Below, one piece after another: positions 23,209 through 31,563 of a stretch of DNA of 64,000 nt. The position numbers were made by a program, and so were the translations under genes. The notes below the pieces were generated by a model, which was not told the origin of the DNA, did no database searches, and saw nothing but the letters and a program-made list of their open reading frames with translations. Location of the stretch: the NCBI GenBank assembly GCA_045114775.1, contig JBGULC010000022.1, positions 1-64,000 of the forward strand, written 5' to 3'. Each line of letters begins with the position of its first letter. The stretch's first letter is position 1. Source of the stretch: UBA3792 sp045114775 (GTDB lineage Bacteria > Bacillota > Clostridia > Christensenellales > CAG-138).

Positions 23209-24216
23209 ATGGGATTTGTTGAACTTCTTATGAACTGGTATCCGGAGCATCACCGCGATCTCCCGTGGCGCAGGACCCGCGATCCGTACGCGATCTGGGT
23301 CAGCGAGATCATGCTGCAGCAAACGCGCGTCGCGGCGGTGATCCCGTATTATGAACGCTTTCTCAGAGAACTGCCCGACGTACAGGCGCTTGCCGCGGTC
23401 TCCGACGATCGGCTGAATCTGCTCTGGCAGGGGCTTGGGTACTATTCGCGTGCAAGAAACCTGAAAAAGGCCGCGCAGACCGTCTGCGAGCGTTATGCCG
23501 GAATGATGCCGGACTCGTACGAGGCGCTTCTCCGCCTCCCCGGGATCGGCGGCTACACCGCGGGCGCGATCGCCTCGATCGCATACGGCGAACGCGTGCC
23601 CGCCGTCGACGGAAACGTCCTTCGCGTCTGCGCAAGACTGATGAACGACCCGTCCGATATTGCCGACCCCGCGGTGAAGAAACGCGTGTTCGACACGCTT
23701 TCCGCCGTCATGCCTTTTGACGCGGGCACGTTCAACCAGGCGATGATGGAGCTCGGCGCGGTCGTCTGCGTACCGAACGGGCAGCCGGACTGCGGCGCCT
23801 GCCCGCTTGCGTCCGTATGCAAAGCCCTCTCGGCGGGCACGGCGGGGCTTCTGCCGAACAAGACCCCGAAAAAGCCGCGCGCGATCGAAAACCGCACGGT
23901 CTTCGCGCTGTATGATCATGGCAGACCGCTGCTGCTGAAGCGTCCGGAAAAGGGGCTTCTTGCCGGGCTTTACGAGCTGCCGAGTGTTTCCGGCATACTG
24001 TCGGCTGCCGAAGCGGCGGCATGGATGACGTCGCACGGGCTGCACCCGGTCGGCGATCTTTCCGTCTGTTCCGCAAAGCACGTCTTCACGCACATCGAAT
24101 GGCGCATGCGCGTGTACGCCGCGGACGTCGCAGGAGAGGGTATCGGCGCGTTCATCCGCTCCGACGGCTCGCAATCGGTACCGACCGCGTTTGCAGTCTG
24201 TCTGAAGGATCGGTAA
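23209..24216 (+). CDS. mutY: A/G-specific adenine DNA glycosylase
   Basis: 335 residues. Removes adenine mispaired with 8-oxoguanine. Helix-hairpin-helix LPGIGGYTAGAIASIAYG (about 110-127), catalytic E33 in SEIMLQQTR and D134 in PAVDGNV are present. The iron-sulphur loop is C187-x7-C195-x2-C198-x5-C204, one residue longer in the first gap than the textbook C-x6-C. A C-terminal Nudix-like 8-oxoG recognition domain (about 225-335) is present with HVFTHIEW. No Shine-Dalgarno sequence; initiation probably occurs on a leaderless mRNA. Confidence 0.95.
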   Translation: MGFVELLMNWYPEHHRDLPWRRTRDPYAIWVSEIMLQQTRVAAVIPYYERFLRELPDVQALAAVSDDRLNLLWQGLGYYSRARNLKKAAQTVCERYAGMMPDSYEALLRLPGIGGYTAGAIASIAYGERVPAVDGNVLRVCARLMNDPSDIADPAVKKRVFDTLSAVMPFDAGTFNQAMMELGAVVCVPNGQPDCGACPLASVCKALSAGTAGLLPNKTPKKPRAIENRTVFALYDHGRPLLLKRPEKGLLAGLYELPSVSGILSAAEAAAWMTSHGLHPVGDLSVCSAKHVFTHIEWRMRVYAADVAGEGIGAFIRSDGSQSVPTAFAVCLKDR

Positions 24217-24322
24217 GTTTCGTTATTTTTGTAACATTATCATGAAAGAAAGCGGAAAGCCGGTTGCGTACGCGCCCGGCATGCTATGATAAAATCACTG
24301 TAATCGACGGAGGGACACGGAT

Positions 24323-25426
24323 ATGAAAAAAAGCTTGATCGTATTGTTGGCGGTGCTGCTTCTGGCAGTGGGATGCGGACGGATCGAATTGAAGCCGGAG
24401 ATCACGCAGCCGACGGCCGCGCCGGAAAGCACGCCGACCGCGGAGCCGCAGGAAACGCCGGCGCAGGAACCGGCCGCGAACGGAACGCCGGAGCCGAACT
24501 GCTTCGACGCGCTGATCGGAGACTGGACGATCGTTTCGGTCGTACTCGGCGGAGAAGCGCTTGATCCCGCGTCCGTCGGCATGGATTCGACCGTTTCCTT
24601 TTTCGGAAACGGCGCGGGCGTCATCCGGGCGCAGGCCAACGGCAAGGAAACGAAACAGATCTTCACTTTCGGCGTTTCCGGAAACCGGATCGAGATGTTC
24701 GACGAGGTAAACACCCGGGCGGAGGCGGTCTACGAACCGGAAACGGATACGATCCTCTGGAAGGGGGATATGATCGTATCGCTCGTGCTGACAAGAAAAA
24801 CAGATTCGCAGAAGCCCGCGCCGGAGCCTGCGGAAGAGGACATCGACTATACGACGGCGGAGATCGAGCGGAACTCGAATGATAACGGCTCGGATATGGT
24901 CTCGATCACCGTGCCCGTACCCGCGCACGGCAAGGTGCGGATCGTGTTTCAGCACCAGGACGATTACTTCTACGAAAATACCGAAGACAAGCCGATGAAA
25001 CGTAAGGTGAAGATCCCTGTTGAGATCTTCTATCCGAACATGCCGGTGCCCCCGGGGGATTACGAATGCATACCCGAGATCATCGTAACGTTTGCGGACG
25101 GCACGGAGCAGCCGGTTGCGTGTCCGCCGATCTCACTGACGTTCCCGCAGCTTTCGATCAAAGGCATGCCTGACGAATACATGCAGGACTACGGTATATA
25201 TCACGTCAAGGCGAACGCGGACGGCGTCTTCACGTTCGAAGGCACGGTCGACGGCCAGGACGTCGCAGTTTATGTCGACGGCGTCCCCGTACAGGTGTAT
25301 TACGGCGGCGTCTTTACGGCGGAGCTGACCGTCGAAAACGGCGAACCGACGCTGCGCGAGATCCGCGCAGAGCGGATGAACTGGATGACAGACGTCCTTC
25401 TGGTGATCGTCGAGCCCTGCACTTGA
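24323..25426 (+). CDS. Lipoprotein of unknown function
   Basis: 367 residues. Lipoprotein signal (MKKSLIVLLAVLLLAVGC, Cys18), Pro/Thr/Glu linker to about residue 58, then a lipocalin-like beta segment (about 60-155: LIGDWTIVSVVLGGEAL through ETDTILWKGDMIVSLVL) related to the domains of the next gene. The C-terminal ~190 residues are beta-rich with no family I recognise. Ribosome site GGAGGG upstream. Possible paralogue of the following gene in its N-terminal half. Confidence 0.8.
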   Translation: MKKSLIVLLAVLLLAVGCGRIELKPEITQPTAAPESTPTAEPQETPAQEPAANGTPEPNCFDALIGDWTIVSVVLGGEALDPASVGMDSTVSFFGNGAGVIRAQANGKETKQIFTFGVSGNRIEMFDEVNTRAEAVYEPETDTILWKGDMIVSLVLTRKTDSQKPAPEPAEEDIDYTTAEIERNSNDNGSDMVSITVPVPAHGKVRIVFQHQDDYFYENTEDKPMKRKVKIPVEIFYPNMPVPPGDYECIPEIIVTFADGTEQPVACPPISLTFPQLSIKGMPDEYMQDYGIYHVKANADGVFTFEGTVDGQDVAVYVDGVPVQVYYGGVFTAELTVENGEPTLREIRAERMNWMTDVLLVIVEPCT

Positions 25427-25451
25427 CAGAACCCGGCGATTATGGTATGCT
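25423..25451 (+). promoter_or_regulatory. Promoter whose -35 overlaps the preceding stop codon
   Basis: TTGACA (25423-25428), 17 bp, TATGCT (25446-25451). The TGA inside TTGACA is the stop of the upstream lipoprotein gene. Confidence 0.65.
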
Positions 25452-25498
25452 TCGATCGCCCGAAAGGGCCTTCATACAGAATATAAAGGAGAGACAAA

Positions 25499-26323
25499 AT
25501 GAAGAAATATCTGATCCTCGCGTTGGCGCTGCTGATGGTACTGTCGCTGTTCGCCTGCCAAAAGACGGAAAACACGCCGGACGCCGAAGCGCAGCCGGCG
25601 GCAAACGAACCCGCAAACAATCCGGAACCCGAGCCTGAGCCCGAGCCCGAGCCTCAGCCTGAGCCTGAACCCGAGCCTGAGCCCGCAGCCGTCGAGTGGC
25701 CGGACAGCATCGTGGACGTATGGGTCATGACAAAGTTCGAATACAACGGCATGACGATGAACGCCGCCGATTTCGGCATGAACGGTACGTTTGAGTTCAC
25801 CGCCGACGGCAAGGTCATCGCGAAGATGGGCGACGAGAGCGCGGAAAGCACATATACCGTTTCCGGAAACACCGTTACAATGATCAATGATGATCAATCG
25901 ATCACCGGCGAGTACAATTCCGAGACAGACTCGATCGCTTTTGAGGAAGATGGCGGAAAGATTATCTTTGAGCGTAAGTCGAATGTACCCGAAACGCCGG
26001 AATCCGAGCCCGCCGAGGATATCCCCGCAACCGAAGCGGACGTGATCGGTACCTGGGCTGCAACGAAAGCACAGATGGGCACGACCATTCTGCCGCTCGA
26101 TATGCTGGGCATCACGATGACGTTCGTATTCAACTCGGACGGCACGGTGACTGTTGAAACCAACGGCGAGAGCACCGAACCCACAGTGTGGACGATCACG
26201 GACGGCAAGGTCACGATCGGCTCCTCCAGCGAAGTCGAGTACGAAATGACGTATGACGGCACGTATCTGAAGCTTTTGGAGCCCAACTCCGGCGTTGAGA
26301 TCCTGTTTGAGAAGCAGAACTGA
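25499..26323 (+). CDS. Lipoprotein with two lipocalin-like domains
   Basis: 274 residues. Lipoprotein signal (lipobox LFAC, Cys20), a striking Pro-Glu linker (about 40-62), then two related ~85-residue beta domains (about 64-160 and 182-274). Each starts with a WPDSIVDVWVMTKFEYNG or ADVIGTWAATKAQMG type strand and ends in an IIFERK / ILFEKQ strand. Function unknown; the fold type suggests binding of a small hydrophobic or peptide ligand. AAGGAG 7 nt before the ATG. Confidence 0.85.
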   Translation: MKKYLILALALLMVLSLFACQKTENTPDAEAQPAANEPANNPEPEPEPEPEPQPEPEPEPEPAAVEWPDSIVDVWVMTKFEYNGMTMNAADFGMNGTFEFTADGKVIAKMGDESAESTYTVSGNTVTMINDDQSITGEYNSETDSIAFEEDGGKIIFERKSNVPETPESEPAEDIPATEADVIGTWAATKAQMGTTILPLDMLGITMTFVFNSDGTVTVETNGESTEPTVWTITDGKVTIGSSSEVEYEMTYDGTYLKLLEPNSGVEILFEKQN

Positions 26324-26335
26324 TCCGTTAAGCGC

Positions 26336-26366
26336 AAAGGACTGTCCCACGGGACAGTCCTTTTTG
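26336..26366. terminator. Terminator after the lipocalin-like lipoprotein
   Basis: A 13-bp stem (26336-26348 with 26351-26363) with a 2-nt centre, so effectively 11-12 bp plus a 4-6-nt loop, followed by T-run. Confidence 0.9.
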
Positions 26367-26441
26367 TGTTCTCTTTTTTTGCTCGCTCAAGCCGCCGGGT
26401 ATCATAAAGGACGGCTGACGCCGTCCGTTCTGAAACGATCC

Positions 26442-26933
26442 TCAGAATATTTTATTGAATACGTAACGGAAGTTGCCCGTCGCCGCCAGAATAATCATAG
26501 CCGTTCCGATGATGATCAGCGACAGGATCAGATAGCACCAGTAGGATCGGGCATAGCTGCGGCGATTGATGTTCGCGCTGCTGCACGAGAAGATGATCAG
26601 GAACACGAAGCCGACGATCGGAATTGCAAACAGCAGAGAATAGCCCACATACGCCCATGCGGAGAGCGGACGGAACTTCTCCGGAAGCTCCTCCTGCGTG
26701 ATCTCACGCTGCTGTTGGATCACGATCGGCTGCGGCTGATACGCAGGCGGCGTCTGCTGCACAGGCTGATACTGCGGGGTCTGATAGACCGGCGTCTGCT
26801 GCACGGGCTCCTGCTGAACCGGCGTGTCCGGCTGCGGCGCAGCCTTCGGCTGATTCTGCGATAAATTTGCTCCGCAATTCGGACAGAATACTGTGCCTTC
26901 CTCTAACTTACTTCCGCATTCGGTACAAAACAT
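26442..26933 (-). CDS. Zinc-ribbon membrane protein
   Basis: 163 residues. N-terminal zinc ribbon with CxxC pairs at 3/6 and 17/20, a Gln/Pro-rich linker (about 25-82), then two transmembrane helices (about 95-115 and 130-150). The architecture matches the run of proteins at 32.2-34.5 kb. Ribosome site GGGAGG 8 nt before the ATG. Function unknown. Confidence 0.85.
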   Translation of the reverse strand: MFCTECGSKLEEGTVFCPNCGANLSQNQPKAAPQPDTPVQQEPVQQTPVYQTPQYQPVQQTPPAYQPQPIVIQQQREITQEELPEKFRPLSAWAYVGYSLLFAIPIVGFVFLIIFSCSSANINRRSYARSYWCYLILSLIIIGTAMIILAATGNFRYVFNKIF

Positions 26934-26987
26934 TGCTGAACCTCCCTGTTATTTCCGCCGCGCAAGGCGCGATCGGTGATATGATAT

Positions 26988-27016
26988 ATTTTACAAAAAT
27001 CCCCCTGTTTTGTCAA
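26988..27016 (-). promoter_or_regulatory. Promoter of the 26442-26933 gene
   Basis: Minus-strand TTGACA (27011-27016), 17 bp, TAAAAT (26988-26993). Confidence 0.75.
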
Positions 27017-27085
27017 TGGATTTCCGCATATAGCCTGCTTTGAACGGTCCTTCCGACGCGATCCGTTTCGCCTGTTTCCGAATGC

Positions 27086-27294
27086 AGCTATGATCGAGTA
27101 TAGCTATTATGATAGATTGCTGTTCTCTGATGATAGCTATGATCGAATATAGCTATTATTGATTTTTTCTTTCATAGGATCCGGATTATTAAAGATCCGG
27201 ATCCTATAATGAAAGCTATTCTTTTATAGCTGCTATTATAATAGCTATTCTTATAATAGCTGTTCTTATAATAACTAATCTAAATATCAGCTAT
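27086..27294. repeat. AGCTAT-rich repeat island with central long hairpin
   Basis: Nine copies of AGCTAT/ATAGCT occur in 209 bp. On the left, a ~25-bp word (AGCTATGATCGA...) recurs at 27086 and 27135. On the right, a 15-bp unit (ATAGCTATTCTTATA) repeats at 27241, 27256 and, degenerate, 27271. The centre is an 18-bp stem with one 3-nt bulge (27169-27186 with 27195-27215). The DNA is very AT-rich compared with its flanks. No gene seen. Confidence 0.7.
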
Positions 27295-27561
27295 TAACTA
27301 TACGAAGCCGGGCCCTTCCGAAGCGCGCGTACGCAAAGCCAAGCGACCGATCGCGGTTGCCTTTGCTGCGTCTCTTTTCGACGTTCCGTACGCGTCCGGA
27401 GCGCGGAAGCTTCATTTTTCATACACAGTATACCACAGGGAATTGCCGCAGAATTCCTGAAAAAAGTTCACAATTGCTCCGCGTATTCCGTCGGCGGCGG
27501 TGTTCCGATCCGTCCTCTTGCGTTCGTCATGATCGGAGAAGGCTGCATATTTCTCCGGTAT

Positions 27562-27684
27562 TCATGATCTGTTTATTCTGCTTCCGGACCGGATTTCGGG
27601 ATCGTTCCGCAGTCCGAGGATGTAATCTGCGCTGACCCGGTAATGGCGGCAAAATTCCCGGATCCGCTCTGTGTACTTTTCCAT
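27562..27684 (-). pseudogene. Remnant of an XRE-family regulator (internal deletion)
   Basis: A 40-codon frame with GGAG just upstream of its ATG. It encodes a typical XRE N-terminal start (MEKYTERIRE) fused directly to a typical C-terminal segment (HYRVSADYILGLRNDP), while the helix-turn-helix normally between them is missing. That reads as a decayed phage-repressor-type gene. The family resemblance is by eye. Confidence 0.45.
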
Positions 27685-27890
27685 GGGTCTCCGCCTTTTT
27701 CGTTCTGTCAGGATTATTGTGTACGCCACATAGGGTGTATTTGCTTTACGCCTTATATGGTGCTTGGGAATCCTATTCGGAAGACCGGCCGATGCAGAGA
27801 AGAACGCATCTGTATCGCCGTCGATTTGCGGAAGGGAGACAGTTCAGATGCATTGCGCATCCGTTCTGTAATCATTGACGATGATAAAGG

Positions 27891-27922
27891 AAAAGCGCCT
27901 CCCGCGAAGGAAGCGCTTTTTT
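27891..27922. terminator. Orphan terminator-like hairpin
   Basis: An 8-bp stem (27891-27898 with 27913-27920) followed by T-run on the plus strand. No convincing plus-strand gene precedes it. It could terminate an unseen small RNA or, in the other direction, the 28010 gene. The remaining DNA from 27295 to 28009 shows no gene I can support apart from the XRE remnant. Confidence 0.5.
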
Positions 27923-28009
27923 GCGTGTTCGTTATACGCCGGATCAATGCGTTGTAAACGCACGCTCGTTCGCTTCGGAGGAAGAACGGCGCATCAATAA
28001 CAGACTGAA

Positions 28010-28951
28010 TCAATAGAACGTCGCGACGGGCTGTTCGGGCTCGGTCGCAGGCACGAAGGAGCGGACGGTCACGATCGGGCCCTTCTTGCCGTAGATGTTC
28101 GAGAACTTCACGTTGATGCGGCCTTCGACGATCCCCCAGCTCTTGTGCCGCACGGATTTTGCGCGGTCATAGCGGCAGACCAGCGGGCAGTAGGCGATGT
28201 CCGCCTCACAGCAGGTCATGATGTGCCGGCCGGCTAAAAACGTGTCCTTCGGCATGCGCATGTTGTTGGCGCAAAGCCCCTTGTAGCGGACGACCTTGCC
28301 CTCATACTTGTCGGGCTCGTCGACGAGGTCGCGGTAAAAGAGTGCGTAGTCGCGGTCGGCGATCTCGATGATATCGGCGTTGATGTCGAACGGCAGCGGA
28401 TCCTCGATGTCGTCCTCCACGCTCGTGCCGTCGGTGAGATCGTACACGATCTGCGCCCCGCGGGATACGCCGCGCACGAGCTTATGCAGCTCCATCTTAT
28501 CCTGCTCCGGCTCGACGCGCGTAAAGATGACGAGCTCGGCTGTGTTCAGCTTGTCCACGACAAGCTGCCGCATGTTCGCGTTGAACGCGGCGATCGTGCT
28601 CGCGTCGACCAGCATCGTTTCCTGCGCGATGCCCCAGTTCTCCGGCAGGCGGTCGAACAGGTCGTTCATCTGCCACATGCCGTTGTACTCGATCATGATC
28701 CGCGTCGCCGCCGCCTTGCGGCCCCACAGGATCATATTGCCCTGCGTCAGCTCGGACTGATCTTCGACCTTCCGGATCGTGACGTTGTTGATCGAGAAGC
28801 GCGAAGGGATAAGCTCTTCCTCGCCGTCTTCGCAGAGGATCACCAGCGTGCGCTGCCCCTCGTTGAAGCCGGGATCCTCCAGCATCGACTGGAGAAACGT
28901 CGTCTTGCCGGCGTCCAGAAAACCCGTAAATAAGAAGACCGGAAGCATCAT
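28010..28951 (-). CDS. CobW-type GTPase with C-terminal OB-like domain
   Basis: 313 residues. P-loop FTGFLDAGKTT (7-17) of the G3E/CobW family, without the CxCC metal motif seen in its partner. The C-terminal ~110 residues (YRDLVDEPDKYEGKVVRYKGL ... HKSWGIVEGRINV; given by ends) resemble the soluble domain of the TIGR03943/DUF1980 membrane-protein family. Such proteins usually accompany a second CobW GTPase and a permease in metal (often zinc) homeostasis. Starts 5 bp after the upstream GTPase gene; same operon. Confidence 0.85.
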   Translation of the reverse strand: MMLPVFLFTGFLDAGKTTFLQSMLEDPGFNEGQRTLVILCEDGEEELIPSRFSINNVTIRKVEDQSELTQGNMILWGRKAAATRIMIEYNGMWQMNDLFDRLPENWGIAQETMLVDASTIAAFNANMRQLVVDKLNTAELVIFTRVEPEQDKMELHKLVRGVSRGAQIVYDLTDGTSVEDDIEDPLPFDINADIIEIADRDYALFYRDLVDEPDKYEGKVVRYKGLCANNMRMPKDTFLAGRHIMTCCEADIAYCPLVCRYDRAKSVRHKSWGIVEGRINVKFSNIYGKKGPIVTVRSFVPATEPEQPVATFY

Positions 28952-28956
28952 GGCCG

Positions 28957-30186
28957 TTACTCCGTAAAGAGCGCCTTCAAAGCGTCCTCGCTGATCTTCG
29001 AGCCGATCACGCAGAGCCTGCCGATCACGCCCGCGGGACCGCGGCGGATCTCGACCTCGCCGGGCACATGGTCAAAGTGGATCCACTGTCCGCCGTCGGC
29101 CGACGCGACAACGCCCTTTGCGCGAAGCACCGTGCCGTAGGTTTCGGCGTCGTCCAGCTTTGCGATCTTCTCCCTGAGCTCGTCCTCGGTGAAGCGATGC
29201 ACCGTCTCAATGCCCCAGCTACTGAACACCTCGTCCGCATCGTGGCCGTGATGGTGGTGGTGATGGTGCTCGTGTTCCCCATCCTCGTCGTGATGATGGT
29301 GGCATTCGCATTCGGGGTCGTCGCACTCCTCGCCGTCGTGATGGTGATGATGGTGATGCTCGTGTTCGTCCTCATCGTCGTCATCGTCGTGATGATGGTG
29401 ATGATGATGCTCGTGCTCGTCCTCCTCATCATCGTCGTGGTGGTGATGATGGTGATGCTCGTGCTCGTCCTCATCGTCGTCATCGTCGTGATGATGGTGG
29501 TGATGGCACTCGCATTCCGGATCGTCGCACTCGTCCTCGTCGTGGTGATGGTGGTGCTCCTGTTTCAGCGCTTCCATGTGCGCCTTCAGCGTATCGCGGC
29601 TCTCAATGGCCTTGACGAGATCGTCGCCCGTAAGCTTGTCCCACGGCGCGGCGACGACCGTCGCCTCCGGATTGAGCTCGCGCACCATGTCGAGGACCTC
29701 CTTCAAGCGCTCCTCGGAAACGTCCTGCGAGCGGCTTAAGACCACGCAGTCCGCGGCTTCGATCTGGTTCACGTAGAACTCGCCGAAGTTCTTACGGTAG
29801 ACACGCGCCTTCTTGGCGTCGACGACCGCGATGCAGCTGTTGATCACGACGTCGTCATTGAGAACGCCGCTTACCGCGCGCTTGACGTCGGAAAGCTTTC
29901 CGACGCCGGACGGCTCGATGAGGATCCGGTCCGGATGGAACTGTTCGAGGACCTGCTTCAGCGCCTTGGAAAAGTCGCCGACTAAGCTGCAGCAGATGCA
30001 GCCGGAGTTCATTTCGGTGATCTCGATGCCCGCTTCCTGCAAAAATGCGCCGTCGATGCCGATCTCGCCGAATTCGTTCTCAATCAGCACCAGCTTTTCG
30101 CCGTTGAAGCCGTCTGCGATGAGCTTTTTGATGAGCGTGGTCTTGCCCGCGCCTAAGAATCCGCTGAAAATATCGATCTTTGTCAT
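28957..30186 (-). CDS. CobW-family GTPase with very long His/Asp-rich metal-binding insert
   Basis: 409 residues. Walker A FSGFLGAGKTT (7-17), the COG0523 metal motif GCICC (C63, C65, C66) and EPSGVGK show a metallochaperone-type G3E GTPase. Between the GTPase domain and the C-terminal CobW domain lies an insert of about 106 residues (211-316) with about 48 His in runs of 4-7, alternating with Asp/Glu runs, plus two copies of ECDDPECEC. The NKxD guanine motif appears replaced by SRSQD. Likely stores or delivers Zn or Ni/Co. AAGGAAG upstream of the ATG. First gene of the pair. Confidence 0.92.
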   Translation of the reverse strand: MTKIDIFSGFLGAGKTTLIKKLIADGFNGEKLVLIENEFGEIGIDGAFLQEAGIEITEMNSGCICCSLVGDFSKALKQVLEQFHPDRILIEPSGVGKLSDVKRAVSGVLNDDVVINSCIAVVDAKKARVYRKNFGEFYVNQIEAADCVVLSRSQDVSEERLKEVLDMVRELNPEATVVAAPWDKLTGDDLVKAIESRDTLKAHMEALKQEHHHHHDEDECDDPECECHHHHHHDDDDDEDEHEHHHHHHHDDDEEDEHEHHHHHHHDDDDDEDEHEHHHHHHHDGEECDDPECECHHHHDEDGEHEHHHHHHHGHDADEVFSSWGIETVHRFTEDELREKIAKLDDAETYGTVLRAKGVVASADGGQWIHFDHVPGEVEIRRGPAGVIGRLCVIGSKISEDALKALFTE

Positions 30187-30302
30187 ATGCTTCCTTCTTT
30201 CCGGGGTCTTGCCCCGTCGTTTGTTCGCCTGCTATCCTATCACACTTTACAGATTTTGCAAGCTTTATATTGTGGATTTTTTGAGATTCATTTTTAGAAA
30301 GA

Positions 30303-30533
30303 CAACCCTCCAGACTTTTGCTTCGCAAAACCCACCCTCCCTTGCGCAGGGAGGGCAAGATCCGCGTCCTTGCCGACTGAGGGGCAGCCGCATGGGATCT
30401 CTCCCTCCGTCTGCCTGTCGGCAGACACCTCCCTTGTCAGAGGGAGGTCGAGATCAGCAAAGCTCTTGGCTCCCCTGTGTAAGGGGAGCCAAAAGCGCAG
30501 CGAGACTGAAGGGTTGCTGCGACAGCCCTCCCT
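30303..30533. repeat. CCCTCC-type intergenic repeat field
   Basis: Several inverted repeats in a row, each a short palindrome of the form CCTCCCTTG-n-AGGGAGG or GGCTCCCCTGTGTAAGGGGAGCC, linked by CTGCCTGTCGGCAGAC-type segments. The same words recur at 36.7-37.0 kb. Such elements are common between genes in gut Clostridia. No coding capacity. Confidence 0.7.
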
Positions 30534-31424
30534 TCAGGAAGGCTCCTTCCCGTTTATTCGTTTCCCGATCCCGAACCGCAGCGCAAGCGAATCGGTCGGG
30601 CATGCGCGCGCACACCGGCCGCAGCGGATACACTCCGCGGAATCATACTGCTTTACGGGGTCGATACCCATCGGACAGACCGTTTCGCATTTGCCGCAGG
30701 CGACGCACTTGTCCGGCTCGTAGGAAAGATGCGCGAGCGCGATGCGGTTGAATGCGCCGTAGATCGCGCCGAGCGGGCAGAGATACCGGCAGAACGGCCG
30801 CGAGATCAAAAGCGACAGGAGCAGGATCGCAAGGCACACGCCGACTTTCCACCAGAAATGAAACCCGATCTGCGCGCGGTACGCGGCGTTCGTGAGCACC
30901 AGCGGCACCCCGCCGAGCAGCGTACCGGAGGGACAAAGGTACTTGCAGAAATACGGCACGAGCACGCCTTTGAACGCGGATAACAGCGGAAGTCCGATCA
31001 CGAGCACGCCGAGCACGGCATACTTGAGCCGCCGAAGAAAGCGCTCGAAGCGGAACGTGCGGATCTTGACGAAGAACGGGATGCGGTACACAAGGTCCTG
31101 GATCCACCCGAACGGGCAGAGCCAGCCGCAGATCCAGCGCCCGAGCGTGAGCCCGAACAGGATCAGGAAACCGAGCACGTAGAACGGGAACGCCGGCTTT
31201 TTGTAGCCGCCGCTCATGGAGTTCTGCAGCGAACCGATCGGACACGCGCCGATCGCCGCCGGACAGGAGTAGCAGTTCAGCCCCGGCACGCAGACGGCCT
31301 TTGTGTCGCCCGTCCCGATCTTGCCGAGGAAGAACCGGTGCAGCATGGGATTCTGCAGAAGGAACGCCGCCGCCTGCACCGTGAGCCGTTTCCATTCGCC
31401 CTTTACGCGTTTTGCCTTAACCAA
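30534..31424 (-). CDS. 4Fe-4S membrane protein (NapH/CcoG-like)
   Basis: 296 residues with 4-5 transmembrane helices. Three membrane-side Cys motifs (GRWICGWLCPFG, CKYLCPSG, CRYLCPLG) and two C-terminal 4Fe-4S ferredoxin clusters (CVACGKCETVCP and CIRCGRCARACP) identify an electron-transfer membrane protein of the NapH/RdxA class. An N-terminal CYSCPAAIGACPIG adds further ligands. The start is TTG at 31424 with GGAG upstream, overlapping the small CXXC gene by 8 bp. Third gene of a redox operon with a TlpA-like protein; it may pass electrons to the extracytoplasmic thioredoxin. Confidence 0.9.
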   Translation of the reverse strand: MVKAKRVKGEWKRLTVQAAAFLLQNPMLHRFFLGKIGTGDTKAVCVPGLNCYSCPAAIGACPIGSLQNSMSGGYKKPAFPFYVLGFLILFGLTLGRWICGWLCPFGWIQDLVYRIPFFVKIRTFRFERFLRRLKYAVLGVLVIGLPLLSAFKGVLVPYFCKYLCPSGTLLGGVPLVLTNAAYRAQIGFHFWWKVGVCLAILLLSLLISRPFCRYLCPLGAIYGAFNRIALAHLSYEPDKCVACGKCETVCPMGIDPVKQYDSAECIRCGRCARACPTDSLALRFGIGKRINGKEPS

Positions 31425-31563
31425 TGCCGATACACTCCAGACAGATCTTTGCGGCTTTTCCGAGGACCGTCAGAGCCTGTCCCCCGAATATGCCAAACAG
31501 CAGAAAAACCGTGCCCAAAACAGCGAGCACGGCAAAGGTACAGATGCGAACGCTGCGCTTCAT
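31417..31563 (-). CDS. CD1871A-type small CXXC membrane protein
   Basis: 48 residues: basic start, one transmembrane helix (about 8-30) and a C-terminal ICLECIGIG with the CxxC pair. It matches the small CXXC family that accompanies 4Fe-4S membrane proteins in Clostridia. ATGA overlap with the TlpA-like gene upstream and 8-bp overlap with the next gene. Probably a redox relay or subunit of the operon's complex (inference). Confidence 0.8.
   Translation of the reverse strand: MKRSVRICTFAVLAVLGTVFLLFGIFGGQALTVLGKAAKICLECIGIG

Noticed and set aside
27643..27957. 104-codon plus-strand frame in the repeat-rich gap
   Set aside because: No ribosome site, no family, and it crosses the XRE remnant on the other strand.
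29236..29556. CRISPR-like array suggested by repeated units
   Set aside because: The repeats encode His/Asp runs in frame within an intact gene; no constant-length spacers.
29068..29739. Plus-strand frame rich in Val/Met opposite the His-rich CobW insert
   Set aside because: The low-complexity hydrophobic protein is the direct complement of GAC/CAC repeats; no start signal.
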